Notes: generated by a model not told the origin, from the sequence alone. Positions 36,595-46,001 are shown, numbered from the stretch's first letter. The stretch is 64,000 bases of DNA from Pseudomonas putida (GCF_005080685.1 NZ_CP039371.1:2790001-2854000); one strand, 5' to 3'. Program-made: numbers and translations.

Positions 36595-37956
36595 TCATTG
36601 TTGCGAGGTGGCCAGTTTACCGTTGCCGGCGGCCTCGGCCTCAGGCTTTGGGTCGTCGCGCAGCTCGATACGCTTGATCGGGCCGACGATCACCAGATAG
36701 CTGAATACCGCCACCAGGGCGTTGGCACCCACATACACCAGGGCCCACTTGAACGAACCGGTGGCGCTGATGATGTAGCCGATGACGATCGGCGTGGTGA
36801 TCGAGGCGATGTTGCCGAAGGTGTTGAACAGGCCACCGGACAGCCCGGCGATCTGCTTGGGCGAGGTGTCTGCCACTACCGCCCAGCCCAGCGCGCCGAT
36901 GCCTTTGCCGAAGAAGGCCAGGGTCATGAAGCCGACCACCATCCATTCAGCATCGACGTAATTGCAGAAGACCATGGTGGTCGACAGCAGCAGGCCGCAG
37001 ACGATCGGCAGCTTGCGCGAGAAAGTCAGCGAATTTCCACGGCGCAGCAACCAGTCCGAGATCACGCCGCCCAACACGCCACCGATGAAGCCGCACACCG
37101 CCGGCAGCGAGGCGATGAAGCCTGCCTTGAGGATGGTCATGCCGCGCTCCTGCACCAGGTACACCGGGAACCAGGTCAGGAAGAAGTAGGTGATGGCGTT
37201 GATGCAGTACTGGCCCAGGTACACGCCCAGGAGCATGCGGCTGGTCAGCAGTTGCTTGATGTAGCCCCACTTCGGACCGTCGTTGCCGCGCTTCTGGTCC
37301 ATGTCGACCAGGCCACCGTTCTGCTCGATGTGTTCGAGTTCGGCCTGGCTGATGCGCGGATGCTGGCGCGGGTTGTAGATGGTCTTGAGCCAGACCATCG
37401 AGAACACGATGCCCAGCGCGCCCATGACCACGAAAACGTGCTCCCAGCCGAAGCTGAACACGATCCAACCCATGATCGGGGCGAACAGCGCGGTGGCGAA
37501 GTATTGCGCCGAGTTGAAGATCGCCGAGGCCGTGCCGCGTTCCTGGGTAGGGAACCAGGCCGCGACGATTCGGGCATTGCCCGGGAACGACGGGGCTTCG
37601 GCGAAACCGACCAGAAAGCGCAGGGTGAACAGGGTCACCACCGCCCAGGCTACCGGCAGACCGCCGACGAAGCCCTGCAGCAGGGTGAACAACGACCAGG
37701 TGAAGATACTGAAGGCGTAGACGTTCTTGGAACCGAAACGGTCGAGCAGCCAGCCGCCAGGGATCTGGCCGGCGACATAGGCCCAGCCGAAGGCGGAGAA
37801 GATGTAACCCAGGGTCACGGCATCGATGCCGAGGTCTTTCTGCAGGCTGGAGCCGGCGATGGCGATGGTGGCTCGGTCTGCATAGTTGATCGTGGTCACC
37901 AGGAACAGCATGAACAGGATCAGGTAGCGCACATGCGTCTTTTTCGTCGCTTGCAT
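36595..37956 (-). CDS. gudP: Glucarate/galactarate MFS transporter
   Basis: This 453-residue MFS protein has 12 predicted helices and starts with VRYLILFMLFLVTTINYADRAT, a hallmark of the GudP/GarP anion:cation symporter family. The conserved TM4 motif RFLVGFAEAPSFPGNARIVAAWFP is present. It imports D-glucarate or galactarate by proton symport into the pathway encoded by kdgD and garD on either side. Confidence 0.92.
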   Translation of the reverse strand: MQATKKTHVRYLILFMLFLVTTINYADRATIAIAGSSLQKDLGIDAVTLGYIFSAFGWAYVAGQIPGGWLLDRFGSKNVYAFSIFTWSLFTLLQGFVGGLPVAWAVVTLFTLRFLVGFAEAPSFPGNARIVAAWFPTQERGTASAIFNSAQYFATALFAPIMGWIVFSFGWEHVFVVMGALGIVFSMVWLKTIYNPRQHPRISQAELEHIEQNGGLVDMDQKRGNDGPKWGYIKQLLTSRMLLGVYLGQYCINAITYFFLTWFPVYLVQERGMTILKAGFIASLPAVCGFIGGVLGGVISDWLLRRGNSLTFSRKLPIVCGLLLSTTMVFCNYVDAEWMVVGFMTLAFFGKGIGALGWAVVADTSPKQIAGLSGGLFNTFGNIASITTPIVIGYIISATGSFKWALVYVGANALVAVFSYLVIVGPIKRIELRDDPKPEAEAAGNGKLATSQQ

Positions 37957-38005
37957 GCTGGTAATACTCCCACTAGTTATTTTTGTGCGGGCTCACGAGT
38001 TGTAG

Positions 38006-38030
38006 CCGGAGTGGGGGCAGCCCACTCCGG
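38006..38030. terminator. Hairpin downstream of kdgD
   Basis: CCGGAGTGGG (38006-38015) pairs perfectly with CCCACTCCGG (38021-38030) around a 5-nt loop, in the 102-nt gap between kdgD and gudP. It has no T-tract and may act in mRNA processing or stability. Confidence 0.5.
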
Positions 38031-38058
38031 TCGCGGCAATGGCAGGCCGCTTGGGCGC

Positions 38059-38970
38059 TTATTGCGGGCCCATCTTGTCCATCAGCGCTGCGAGCATTTC
38101 GTATTCTTCGCCAGTCAGGTCGGTCAGTGGAGTACGCACCGGGCCTGCGTCGTAACCGGCGATCTTGGCGCCAGCCTTGACGATGCTCACGGCATAGCCG
38201 GCCTTGCGGTTACGGATGTCCAGGTACGGCAGGAAGAAATCGTCGATCAGCTTGGCCACGGTGGCGTGGTCGTCACGGGCGATGGCGTTGTAGAAGTCCA
38301 TCGCGGTCTTAGGCACGAAGTTGAATACGGCCGAGGAGTAGACCGGCACACCGAGGGCCTTGTAGGCAGCAGCATACACCTCGGCGGTGGGCAGACCACC
38401 CAGGTAGCTGAAACGATCGCCCATGCGGCGACGGATCGACACCATCAGTTCGATGTCGCCCAGGCCGTCTTTGTAGCCGATCAGGTTCGGGCAGCGCTCG
38501 GCGAGTTTTTCCAGCAGGTCGGCGTTGAGGCGGCAGACGTTGCGGTTGTACACCACAACGCCGATGTTCACCGATTTGCACACGGCTTCGACGTGGGCGG
38601 CAACGCCGTCCTGGCTGGCTTCGGTCAGGTAGTGCGGCAGCAGCAGCAGGCCCTTGGCGCCCAGGCGCTCGGCTTCCTGGGCGTATTCGATGGCCTGGCG
38701 GGTGGAGCCGCCGACGCCGGCCAGGATGGGTACCGACTTGGCGCAGGTGTCGACCGCGGTCTTGATCACCTGGCTGTACTCGCTGGCGGCGAGGGAGAAG
38801 AACTCACCGGTGCCACCGGCTGCGAACAGAGCGCTGGCGCCGTATGGGGCCAGCCATTCCAGGCGCTTGATGTAGCCAGTCTGGTGGAAGTCGCCCTGGG
38901 CATTGAAGTCGGTAACCGGGAACGACAGCAGGCCGTGGGAGAGGATGGATTTCAGTTCTTGTGGATTCAT
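38059..38970 (-). CDS. kdgD: 5-dehydro-4-deoxyglucarate dehydratase
   Basis: The 303-residue class I aldolase of the DHDPS family has the Schiff-base lysine at 167 (IGYKDGLGD), Tyr141 in [11 protein letters not shown], and the phosphate-like loop [12 protein letters not shown] near 50-60. It decarboxylates and dehydrates 5-dehydro-4-deoxyglucarate to 2,5-dioxopentanoate. It is first in the kdgD-gudP-garD-aldehyde dehydrogenase operon; a candidate operator is upstream at 39025-39043. The chosen ATG gives the standard [10 protein letters not shown] start. Confidence 0.94.
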   Translation of the reverse strand: MNPQELKSILSHGLLSFPVTDFNAQGDFHQTGYIKRLEWLAPYGASALFAAGGTGEFFSLAASEYSQVIKTAVDTCAKSVPILAGVGGSTRQAIEYAQEAERLGAKGLLLLPHYLTEASQDGVAAHVEAVCKSVNIGVVVYNRNVCRLNADLLEKLAERCPNLIGYKDGLGDIELMVSIRRRMGDRFSYLGGLPTAEVYAAAYKALGVPVYSSAVFNFVPKTAMDFYNAIARDDHATVAKLIDDFFLPYLDIRNRKAGYAVSIVKAGAKIAGYDAGPVRTPLTDLTGEEYEMLAALMDKMGPQ

Positions 38971-39024
38971 TGTTATAGGCATCCTGTGGCGCTTTGGGGT
39001 GAGAGCTAAGGTGAGAGGTAAGTT

Positions 39025-39043
39025 ATCGTACAACTTGTGCGAT
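39025..39043. promoter_or_regulatory. Candidate operator upstream of kdgD
   Basis: ATCGTACAACTTGTGCGAT is a near-perfect 19-bp palindrome (8 of 9 paired positions) 55 nt before kdgD. Its left half is repeated before the divergent-acting GntR gene at 32151. FCD-GntR operators have similar TNGTNNNACNA cores. Confidence 0.55.
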
Positions 39044-39103
39044 GACTAGTCCCCTTGCGCAGATTTTTTGTTGGGGGATGAAAGGAGTGGGGGGTATGTC
39101 TGT

Positions 39104-39185
39104 GCCGGCCCTTTCGCGGGCAAGCCCGCTCCTACAAGATCACCGCCGCCCCTGTGGGAGCGGGCTTGCCCGCGAAAGGGCCGGC
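39104..39185. repeat. REP doublet with extended arms
   Basis: Inverted pair GCCGGCCCTTTCGCGGGCAA... and its complement ending ...GCGAAAGGGCCGGC, separated by about 20 nt. Arms match over nearly 30 bp, longer than a plain REP pair. It occupies much of the 431-nt gene-poor gap 38971-39401. The remaining part (39186-39401) holds the possible small ORF and a hairpin. Confidence 0.85.
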
Positions 39186-39216
39186 GCAGACGACAATCAG
39201 GTCACAGGAAATCCCG

Positions 39217-39399
39217 GTGAATCGGATCAACCCACGATCAGTCGTCGTATATCTAGAGGAGGATAAGAAAAAACGATCGCGGAGACAGGCACGAACCCGC
39301 CGCCCGCTTCCACGGGAGATGTTCTGGGACCAGCAGAGGGTGACCGGGGAAGCGGGGGCGGCCTTGCGCCGCCCCGCGATCAAAGCTAACGAAGCTTAG
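39217..39399 (+). CDS. Possible small basic protein (60 aa)
   Basis: An ORF with a GTG start at 39217 and AGGA about 8 nt upstream would encode MNRINPRSVVVYLEEDKKKR followed by a run of arginines and a C-terminus APIKANEA-like (RRPAIKANEA). The composition is strongly basic and the frame is open to 39399, but no homologue is recognised and the codon pattern is not decisive. It could be a DNA- or RNA-binding small protein or chance. Confidence 0.28.
   Translation: MNRINPRSVVVYLEEDKKKRSRRQARTRRPLPREMFWDQQRVTGEAGAALRRPAIKANEA
39352..39377. terminator. Hairpin after the gamma-Glu-GABA hydrolase gene
   Basis: GCGGGGGCGGC pairs with GCCGCCCCGC with one bulged G and a 5-nt loop. It sits downstream of the minus-strand hydrolase gene. 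It would lie inside the possible small ORF, which weakens that ORF. Confidence 0.45.
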
Positions 39400-39401
39400 G
39401 C

Positions 39402-40211
39402 TCAGGCGGCCTGTTGGCGCTTGACCTGGGCTTTGCGCACCTGGGCGCGGCAGGCGTCGCCGAAGGCCTGGAAGATCTTGATCGAGTCAGGGTTCTTCGC
39501 AGCCTGCCATTCCGGGTGCCATTGCACGGCGAACAGGAACGGCGAAATGCTCGGGGCGTGAATCGCCTCGACCAAGCCATCTTCGGCGTGGGCGATTGGC
39601 TCGATACCGGCGCCCAGCTTGTGCAGGCCCTGACCGTGCAGCGAGTTGACGCGAATCTCGTCGCTGCCCAAAGCGTCACGCAGCCAGCTGCCAGGCTTGA
39701 TCTTCACGCCATGGACTTGGGCGTACTGCACATCGACCGGGTCCTCCGGGTTTTCCCGGTGGTCGTTGAAACCAGGCTCGGCGTAGACCTTCTGGTAGAT
39801 GTCACCACCCAGTGCCACGTTGATTTCCTGCATGCCACGGCAAATGCCGAAGATCGGCAGGCCGCGCTTGATCGCCGCCTTGACCAGCGGGATGTCGAAC
39901 AGGTCGCGGTCCTTGTCCTGGGCTTTGCCGGGGGTCTGGTTTTCCTGGCCGTACAGGGCAGGGTCGATGTTGCTCCCGGCGCCGGTCAGGTACACGCCGT
40001 CGGCCATGTCCAGGTAGGCCTCGAGTGCCTCGGTGCCACAGCAGGTCGGCACCAGCACGGGGATGCAATCGGCGAAGTCGACCAGCGGGGTGATGTATTT
40101 GTGGGTCATGACCTGGTAGTCATGGCCTTTGCGCTCTTGGCTGCCCATGGTCATCAGAACGACGGGTTTGCGCAGGGAAGGTTGCTTGTTGCCAATGTTG
40201 CTGTTGGACAT
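39402..40211 (-). CDS. puuD: Gamma-glutamyl-gamma-aminobutyrate hydrolase family protein
   Basis: The 269-residue class I glutamine amidotransferase-like peptidase C26 has nucleophile Cys124 in FGICRGMQEIN and the histidine in FAVQWHPEWQ. PuuD cleaves gamma-Glu-GABA to GABA and glutamate in putrescine use; Pseudomonas has several paralogues (SpuA-like). No other puu/spu gene is adjacent, so the exact glutamyl amide is uncertain. It is divergent from dpkA. Confidence 0.85.
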   Translation of the reverse strand: MSNSNIGNKQPSLRKPVVLMTMGSQERKGHDYQVMTHKYITPLVDFADCIPVLVPTCCGTEALEAYLDMADGVYLTGAGSNIDPALYGQENQTPGKAQDKDRDLFDIPLVKAAIKRGLPIFGICRGMQEINVALGGDIYQKVYAEPGFNDHRENPEDPVDVQYAQVHGVKIKPGSWLRDALGSDEIRVNSLHGQGLHKLGAGIEPIAHAEDGLVEAIHAPSISPFLFAVQWHPEWQAAKNPDSIKIFQAFGDACRAQVRKAQVKRQQAA

Positions 40212-40281
40212 ATGTCACCTTGGGGCAGGTCCTGCCTGCCGTTGTCGTGCAGGTGCACGGCTTGGGCCATTGTGCTACCTG

Positions 40282-40321
40282 AAGCCCCGAGCACTGCCGG
40301 AGAGGGATCCGGTCGGGGCTT
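40282..40321. other. Hairpin in the puuD-dpkA intergenic region
   Basis: AAGCCCCGA (40282-40290) pairs with TCGGGGCTT (40313-40321), with a CCGG inner pair. It lies 71 nt upstream of the puuD start on the transcribed side, so it may be in the puuD leader. A second perfect 8-bp stem TTCACCCC/GGGGTGAA is at 40383-40407. The rest of the 377-nt gap 40212-40588 holds an AT-rich stretch near 40453-40465 and no gene. Confidence 0.4.
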
Positions 40322-40588
40322 ATCGATAGCTTGCCAGAGCCGTTCGATATGTCAAACGACTCTCAGGCGGCCAAACCCGGGTTTCACCCCTGTTTTCGGG
40401 GGGTGAAGAAGCTGCGAGCCTGTGGCGACAAGGGTTTGCCGAAGGTATAGGTCAATTATATTTAACGATGCAGTCGGATCATTGCAGCGATGCAAAGAAG
40501 GTGGGTGCCAGTCGACTTGCCTGCCCCAACCGAAGTGGGCATAACTGAATGTCGCAGCCCAACCATCATTCCAAGAAAGGAGCCGCCG

Positions 40589-41614
40589 ATGTCCTCACCT
40601 TCCTCCAGCCCCGTAGTCCGCATGCCGTTTGCCGAGTTGTCGGGGCTGTTGCAGGCGATCTTCCAACAGCATGGCTGCAGCGAGTCGGTCGCCAGTGTGC
40701 TTGCGCACAACTGCGCCAGCGCGCAACGCGATGGCGCCCACAGCCATGGAGTGTTTCGTATCCCGGGCTATGTCTCGACGCTGTCGAGTGGCTGGGTCGA
40801 TGGCCGCGCCACGCCACAGGTGAGCGATGTGGCACCGGCCTACGTACGCGCCGATGCCCAGGGCGGTTTTGCCCAGCCGGCCCTGGCTGCGGCCCGGGCA
40901 ATGCTGGTGGACAAGGCCCGCAGCGCCGGCATCGCCGTGTTGGCGATTCATAACTCCCACCATTTCGCCGCCCTCTGGCCAGACGTCGAGCCGTTCGCCG
41001 ACGAGGGGCTGGTGGCCCTGAGCGTGGTCAACAGCATGACCTGCGTGGTGCCCCATGGCGCGCGCAAGCCGCTGTTCGGGACCAACCCGATCGCCTTCGC
41101 CGCACCCTGCGCCGGGCATGCCCCGATCGTGTTCGACATGGCCACCAGCGCCATGGCCCACGGCGATGTGCAGATTGCCGCCCGGGCTGGCCAGCAACTG
41201 CCCGAAGGCATGGGCGTGGATGCGGCGGGGCAGCCGACCACCGACCCGGCAGCGATACTCGATGGCGGTGCTTTGCTGCCGTTTGGCGGGCACAAGGGGT
41301 CGGCGCTGTCGATGATGGTCGAGTTGCTGGCTGCGGCGCTCACCGGCGGGCACTTTTCCTGGGAGTTCGATTGGTCGGGGCACCCTGGGGCGAAGACGCC
41401 CTGGACCGGGCAGTTGATCATCGTGATCGACCCGAGCAAGGCCGAGGGCGAGCGCTTCGCGTTACGCAGCCGTGAACTGGTGGATCAGATGCAGGCGGTG
41501 GGGTTGTCGCGCATGCCGGGCGAGCGTCGTTACCGTGAGCGCGAGGTTGCCGCGCGCGAAGGGGTGGCGTTGAGCGAGCTTGAGTTGCAGGGGCTCAAGG
41601 AGTTGGCGGGCTGA
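40589..41614 (+). CDS. dpkA: Delta1-piperideine-2-carboxylate / pyrroline-2-carboxylate reductase
   Basis: The 341-residue protein is in the malate/L-lactate dehydrogenase (Ldh_2) family. It has the conserved QRDGAHSHGVFRIPGY near the N-terminus and AIHNSHHFAALWPDVEP in the middle, and the sequence closely resembles P. putida DpkA. It reduces piperideine-2-carboxylate from D-lysine to L-pipecolate with NADPH. The ATG at 40589 follows AAAGGAG by 6 nt. The next gene amaC supports this assignment. Confidence 0.9.
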   Translation: MSSPSSSPVVRMPFAELSGLLQAIFQQHGCSESVASVLAHNCASAQRDGAHSHGVFRIPGYVSTLSSGWVDGRATPQVSDVAPAYVRADAQGGFAQPALAAARAMLVDKARSAGIAVLAIHNSHHFAALWPDVEPFADEGLVALSVVNSMTCVVPHGARKPLFGTNPIAFAAPCAGHAPIVFDMATSAMAHGDVQIAARAGQQLPEGMGVDAAGQPTTDPAAILDGGALLPFGGHKGSALSMMVELLAAALTGGHFSWEFDWSGHPGAKTPWTGQLIIVIDPSKAEGERFALRSRELVDQMQAVGLSRMPGERRYREREVAAREGVALSELELQGLKELAG

Positions 41615-41622
41615 GCCGGCCC

Positions 41623-41767
41623 TAGGCTCTGTATGAAAAGTCTTGAGACGAAGGTCAGGCAAGGCGAAAACAGCCGAGGAAGCGGAGTTTACGGGTTGTA
41701 AATGAGCATTCCGAGGCTGTTTTCAACGCAGCATCACCGAGTATCAAGGCTTTTCGTACAGAGCCTA
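41623..41767. mobile_element. Palindromic MITE-like repeat flanked by CTAG
   Basis: This 145-bp element has inverted ends GGCTCTGTATGAAAAGTC and GGCTCTGTACGAAAAGCC (two mismatches) and folds back along most of its length (GAAAACAGCCGAGGAA with TTCCGAGGCTGTTTTC). CTAG occurs at both ends, consistent with a 4-bp target duplication if the element is GCTCTGT...ACAGAGC. It has no ORF. The ends resemble IS-derived repeats of Pseudomonas; IS5-type elements use YTAR targets. Confidence 0.7.
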
Positions 41768-41880
41768 GTCATGCACGCTTGCATAGACACCCTTGCACGC
41801 AAGTGATGTTCCTCCACCGCAACAGCGGGTATGCTCAGGGCTGCCTTTCCGAACTGTCCTGATCCAAGGAGCTGCACGCT

Positions 41881-43077
41881 GTGTTCAAACATGTCGATGC
41901 CTATGCCGGCGACCCGATTCTCTCGTTGATGGAAACCTTCAAGGCCGATCCACGCGCCAACAAGGTCAACCTGAGTATCGGTCTGTACTACGATGAGGCC
42001 GGCGTGGTGCCGCAGCTGGCATCGGTGGATGCGGTCGAGAAGCGCCTGGCTGGCCAGGCTCACGAAGCCTCGCTGTACCTGCCGATGGAAGGCTTGGCCA
42101 GCTATCGCCAGGCGATTCAGGCCCTGTTGTTTGGTGCCGATCACCCGGCAGTGACCGCCGGCCGCGTGGCAACCGTGCAGACCGTGGGTGGCTCGGGTGC
42201 GCTCAAGGTCGGTGCCGACTTCCTCAAGCGCTACTTCCCGCAGTCGGAAGTCTGGGTCAGCGATCCGACCTGGGACAACCACCGCGCCATCTTCGAAGGC
42301 GCCGGGTTCAAGGTGCACACCTACCCGTACTTCGATCAGGCCAGCCGTGGCGTCGATTTCGACGGCATGCTCGCGACCTTGCACACCTTGCCGGCCAATA
42401 GCGTCGTGCTGCTGCACCCCTGCTGCCATAACCCCACCGGCGCCGATCTGTCCCAGGGCCAGTGGCAGCAAGTGGTCGAAGTGGTCAAGGCGCGCCAGCT
42501 GATTCCCTTCCTCGATATCGCCTACCAGGGCTTCGGTGAGGGTCTGGTGGAGGATGCCTTCGCCATCCGCGAAATGGCCCGTGCCGGCGTGCCATGCCTG
42601 GTCAGCAACTCGTTCTCGAAGATCTTTTCGCTGTACGGCGAGCGGGTAGGGGGCTTGTCGGTGGTCTGCGACGACGAGGCCACCATGCAGAGCCTGCTCG
42701 GCCAGCTCAAGGCAACCGTACGCCGCAACTACTCCAGCCCGCCCAACTTCGGTGCCCAGCTGGTGGCAGGCGTGCTCGGCGACGCCACCCTGAATGCACA
42801 GTGGGCGGCGGAAGTCGACGTCATGCGCAAGCGCATCCTCGACATGCGCCAGGCGCTGGTCGATGCGCTGGGGCAACTGCTGCCTGGCCAGGACTTCCAG
42901 TTCTTCCTGCGCCAGCGCGGCATGTTCAGCTACACCGGCTTCAGCGTCGAACAGGTCCGTCGCCTGCGTGACGAGTTCGGTGTGTACCTGATCGACAGCG
43001 GCCGCGTGTGCATGTCCGGCCTGCGTCCGGCCAACCTGCAACAGGTAGCCGAAGCCTTCGCGGCCGTACAGAAGTAA
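41881..43077 (+). CDS. amaC: Aromatic/D-lysine aminotransferase
   Basis: The 398-residue class I PLP aminotransferase has Lys247 in [19 protein letters not shown] and an arginine near the C-terminus ([10 protein letters not shown]). It starts at a GTG ([19 protein letters not shown]). In P. putida the gene next to dpkA, amaC, gives the transamination step of D-lysine catabolism; the same protein also acts on aromatic amino acids (TyrB-like). A MITE-like repeat lies in the gap to dpkA, so separate promoters are possible. Confidence 0.88.
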   Translation: MFKHVDAYAGDPILSLMETFKADPRANKVNLSIGLYYDEAGVVPQLASVDAVEKRLAGQAHEASLYLPMEGLASYRQAIQALLFGADHPAVTAGRVATVQTVGGSGALKVGADFLKRYFPQSEVWVSDPTWDNHRAIFEGAGFKVHTYPYFDQASRGVDFDGMLATLHTLPANSVVLLHPCCHNPTGADLSQGQWQQVVEVVKARQLIPFLDIAYQGFGEGLVEDAFAIREMARAGVPCLVSNSFSKIFSLYGERVGGLSVVCDDEATMQSLLGQLKATVRRNYSSPPNFGAQLVAGVLGDATLNAQWAAEVDVMRKRILDMRQALVDALGQLLPGQDFQFFLRQRGMFSYTGFSVEQVRRLRDEFGVYLIDSGRVCMSGLRPANLQQVAEAFAAVQK

Positions 43078-43315
43078 TCAGCCAGGGGGCTGCTTTGCGG
43101 CCCTTCCGCCTTGCAGGTGCGGCGTATCGACGCCGGGCCTGCAAGGTCTGGTGCAACCTTCATTGTCATGACAAGTGCAACCGTCCCTCGGACGGGGCTT
43201 CGCAATTGCCCTCATTCAGTGCACAATCGCGCCCCCTTTTTCGGTTGAGGTGCGCGAAGCATCTGTTTCGCCATTCTCAGCCTGTTGCAGTCTTGCGAGT
43301 GGAGTTGCACCCGGA

Positions 43316-44605
43316 ATGAATGAGCAGGCCCCAAGCGTCGAACAACGCTTCGAATCGACCCCCGCCGCCCTCGGCAGCTGGTCGCGTCATGACACCACGT
43401 GGATGCTCGGCCTGTTCGGCACCGCCATCGGTGCAGGGACGCTGTTCCTGCCGATCAACGCCGGCCTTGGCGGTTTCTGGCCGTTGCTGATACTTGCCGC
43501 CCTGGCATTCCCGATGACCTATTATGCCCACCGCGCCCTGACCCGGTTCGTGCTGTCCGGCCGCGCCGGCGGCGACATCACCGAGGTGGTCGAGGAGCAT
43601 TTCGGCATCAAGGCCGGTGCGCTGATCACCGTCCTCTACTTCTTCGCCATTTTCCCGATCCTGCTCATCTATAGCGTGGCGCTGACCAATACCGTCAGCA
43701 GCTTCATCGAGCACCAGTTGCACATGGTGCCGCCGCCACGCGCGCTGCTGTCGTTCGTGCTGATCCTTGGCCTGCTGGCCATCGTACGCTGCGGCGAGCA
43801 GGCCACGGTCAAGGTCATGAGCCTGTTGGTCTACCCGTTCATCGTCGCTCTCGGGTTGCTCGGGCTGTACCTGGTGCCGCACTGGACTGGCGGCATCCTC
43901 GACAGCGTCGGCCAGGTGCCCTCGGGCTCGGCCTTCCTGCACACCATTTGGCTGGCGATCCCGGTCATGGTGTTCTCGTTCAACCATTCGCCGATCATCT
44001 CGGCTTTCGCGGTGGACCAGAAGCGCCGATACGGCGAACACGCCGACGAGCGCAGCGGCCAGATCCTGGCACGTGCCCACCTGCTGATGGTGGCCATGGT
44101 GCTGTTCTTCGTGTTCAGCTGCGTGCTCACCCTGAGCAGCGCCCAGCTGGCCGAGGCCAAGGCGCAGAACTTGTCGATCCTGTCGTACCTGGCCAACCAT
44201 TTCAGCAACCCGGCCATTGCCTTCGCCGCGCCGCTGATCGCCTTCGTGGCTATCGCCAAGTCCTTCCTGGGGCACTACATCGGTGCCAGCGAAGGCCTCA
44301 AGGGCATCATTGTCAAGACCGGCGCGCGCCCGTCGGCAAAGGCGCTGGATCGCCTGGTCGCCGCGCTGATGCTGGTGGTGTGCTGGATCGTCGCCACCCT
44401 CAACCCGAGCATCCTTGGCATGATCGAGTCGCTGGGCGGCCCGATCCTCGCCGTGCTGCTGTTCCTGATGCCGATGTATGCCATTCGCCGTGTACCTTCG
44501 ATGCGCAAATACAGTGGTGCGCTGTCGAACGTGTTCGTCGTGGTGATCGGGCTGGTGGCGCTGACCTCGGTGGTGTACAGCTTGGTTTACAGCCTGCTCG
44601 GCTGA
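43316..44605 (+). CDS. HAAAP family amino acid permease
   Basis: This 429-residue membrane protein with about 11 helices belongs to the HAAAP family (aromatic or serine/threonine proton symporters such as SdaC/TdcC): DTTWMLGLFGTAIGAGTLFLPINAGLGGFWPL near the N-terminus is typical. It may import serine, threonine or aromatic amino acids. The ATG at 43316 (MNEQAPSVEQR) is preferred to 43175. A good terminator follows at 44627-44658. Confidence 0.88.
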   Translation: MNEQAPSVEQRFESTPAALGSWSRHDTTWMLGLFGTAIGAGTLFLPINAGLGGFWPLLILAALAFPMTYYAHRALTRFVLSGRAGGDITEVVEEHFGIKAGALITVLYFFAIFPILLIYSVALTNTVSSFIEHQLHMVPPPRALLSFVLILGLLAIVRCGEQATVKVMSLLVYPFIVALGLLGLYLVPHWTGGILDSVGQVPSGSAFLHTIWLAIPVMVFSFNHSPIISAFAVDQKRRYGEHADERSGQILARAHLLMVAMVLFFVFSCVLTLSSAQLAEAKAQNLSILSYLANHFSNPAIAFAAPLIAFVAIAKSFLGHYIGASEGLKGIIVKTGARPSAKALDRLVAALMLVVCWIVATLNPSILGMIESLGGPILAVLLFLMPMYAIRRVPSMRKYSGALSNVFVVVIGLVALTSVVYSLVYSLLG

Positions 44606-44626
44606 TTAACTGCGCGTGACACCCAG

Positions 44627-44658
44627 GCCCGGATGGCATACCGCTCTCCGGGCTTTTT
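44627..44658 (+). terminator. Rho-independent terminator after the permease gene
   Basis: GCCCGG pairs with CCGGGC around a 15-nt loop and is followed by TTTTT (44654-44658), 22 nt after the stop codon. Confidence 0.75.
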
Positions 44659-44738
44659 CATGCACGGCGGGGCAAGTTGCTCGTTTGCCTGTCGACACGA
44701 AACCGTCATGAAGCCTCGCTAGCCTGCGCCGACACAAA

Positions 44739-45157
44739 ATGTCACAACTCATGGATCAGGCAATGCACGACGCACCCGAGCACGACGCAGCAGCGAACGA
44801 GGACGATCAAAGACCCGCGCCAGGCACCTCGCGCCGCGGCTTCCTCGGTGGCCTGGCGGAGCTCGGCGCAGGTGCCGGCCTGGCAGCTTGTGGCCGCACC
44901 GATCGCCCCTCGGACGCTGCCCCGCGAGCCCAACCGACGGGGCCGCGCTGGACAAGGCGCTGCGCGAGAAAGTTCGCACCGTAGGGGTGCTCTATGCCGA
45001 TAATCGCAGCTTCAACAACCTGTTCGCCGATTGCCCGGGTTTGCAGAGCCCGCTGGCACAGTGGGCGAGGGATGCCTACGCCCAGCGCGACCAGGCCATG
45101 GCGGCACGCGGCCAGGTGTTGTTGGGCGACCTGACCCACGCGCTGGACCTGGCTTGA
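44739..45157 (+). pseudogene. Decayed AcpA-like phosphoesterase gene
   Basis: Two overlapping frames together resemble the ends of an AcpA-type acid phosphatase/phosphoesterase. The first frame (from 44739) gives a twin-arginine signal SRRGFLGGLAELGAGAGLAAC. The second frame (from about 44946) gives LDKALREKVRTVGVLYADNRSFNNLFADCPG, then a C-terminal-like tail ending GDLTHALDLA. The family is about 500-600 residues, so a frameshift near 44940 and a large internal deletion are inferred. It sits between the permease terminator and tpx. Confidence 0.7.
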
Positions 45158-45273
45158 GCAAAGGCCGCTGCGTCGAAAAAAACGTCCAACAATTTCGCTG
45201 GGTCCCATAGGCACCCGGCTGCCTTCATGGTTAACTCATTGTCCTTTTCAAACCCCGCATAAGGATTTCCGTC

Positions 45274-45774
45274 ATGGCTCAAGTGACTCTCAAAGGCAAC
45301 CCGGTTCAGGTAAAAGGCAACCTGCCACAGGCCGGCGCCCAGGCTCCAGCCTTCTCCCTGGTAGGCGAGGGGCTGGCCGACAAGTCGCTGAAAGACTACG
45401 CCGGCAAGCGCAAGGTGTTGAACATCTTCCCGAGCGTCGACACCCCGACCTGCGCTACCTCCGTGCGTAAGTTCAATGCCCAGGCCAACGACGTGGCCAA
45501 TACCGTCGTGCTGTGCATCTCCGCCGACCTGCCGTTTGCCCAGGCGCGCTTCTGCGGTGCCGAAGGCCTGGACAACGTCAAGAACCTGTCGACCCTGCGT
45601 GGCCGTGAGTTCCTCGAAAACTACGGCGTCGCCATCGCCGACGGCCCGCTGGCCGGCCTGGCCGCCCGCGCTGTGGTGGTGCTGGACGAAAACGACAAGG
45701 TCCTGCACAGCGAACTGGTCGGCGAAATCGCCGAAGAGCCGAACTACGATGCGGCACTGGCAGTCCTGAAGTAA
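45274..45774 (+). CDS. tpx: Thiol peroxidase
   Basis: The 166-residue 2-Cys peroxiredoxin of the Tpx group has the peroxidatic cysteine in [11 protein letters not shown] (Cys60) and the resolving Cys94 in ARFCGAEGL. It reduces hydrogen and alkyl peroxides with thioredoxin and acts in the periplasm/cytoplasm depending on species. AAGGA lies upstream of the ATG at 45274. A strong terminator follows, so it is monocistronic. Confidence 0.96.
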   Translation: MAQVTLKGNPVQVKGNLPQAGAQAPAFSLVGEGLADKSLKDYAGKRKVLNIFPSVDTPTCATSVRKFNAQANDVANTVVLCISADLPFAQARFCGAEGLDNVKNLSTLRGREFLENYGVAIADGPLAGLAARAVVVLDENDKVLHSELVGEIAEEPNYDAALAVLK

Positions 45775-45841
45775 GGACTGCCTTGGGGGAGGGCGAGGCG
45801 AGGAACTCTTTGGCCGCGCGCCCCTCAAAGCAACACCCTGT

Positions 45842-45875
45842 AACGGCCCGGAACCCCTCCGGGCCGTTTTCATTT
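45842..45875 (+). terminator. Rho-independent terminator after tpx
   Basis: AACGGCCCGG (45842-45851) pairs perfectly with CCGGGCCGTT (45859-45868) around a 7-nt loop and runs into TTCATTT. Confidence 0.88.
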
Positions 45876-46001
45876 AAAGTTCAGGATCTTGGCATCGTCA
45901 GCTTAAGGTAAATGCCCTGTAAAGGCGCTTTGCTAAAACGATACCAATGCTTATCGTTCACCCTCCCCAAGTCGCTTTTCCGAACAAGGCTCGTTCAACC
46001 C

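Noticed and set aside
39132..39383. Minus-strand frame over a REP doublet
   Set aside because: It includes the REP palindrome and matches nothing; the repeat explains the sequence.
41615..41880. Remnant transposase gene next to the CTAG element
   Set aside because: The element is only 145 bp with no frame; no transposase motif was found nearby.
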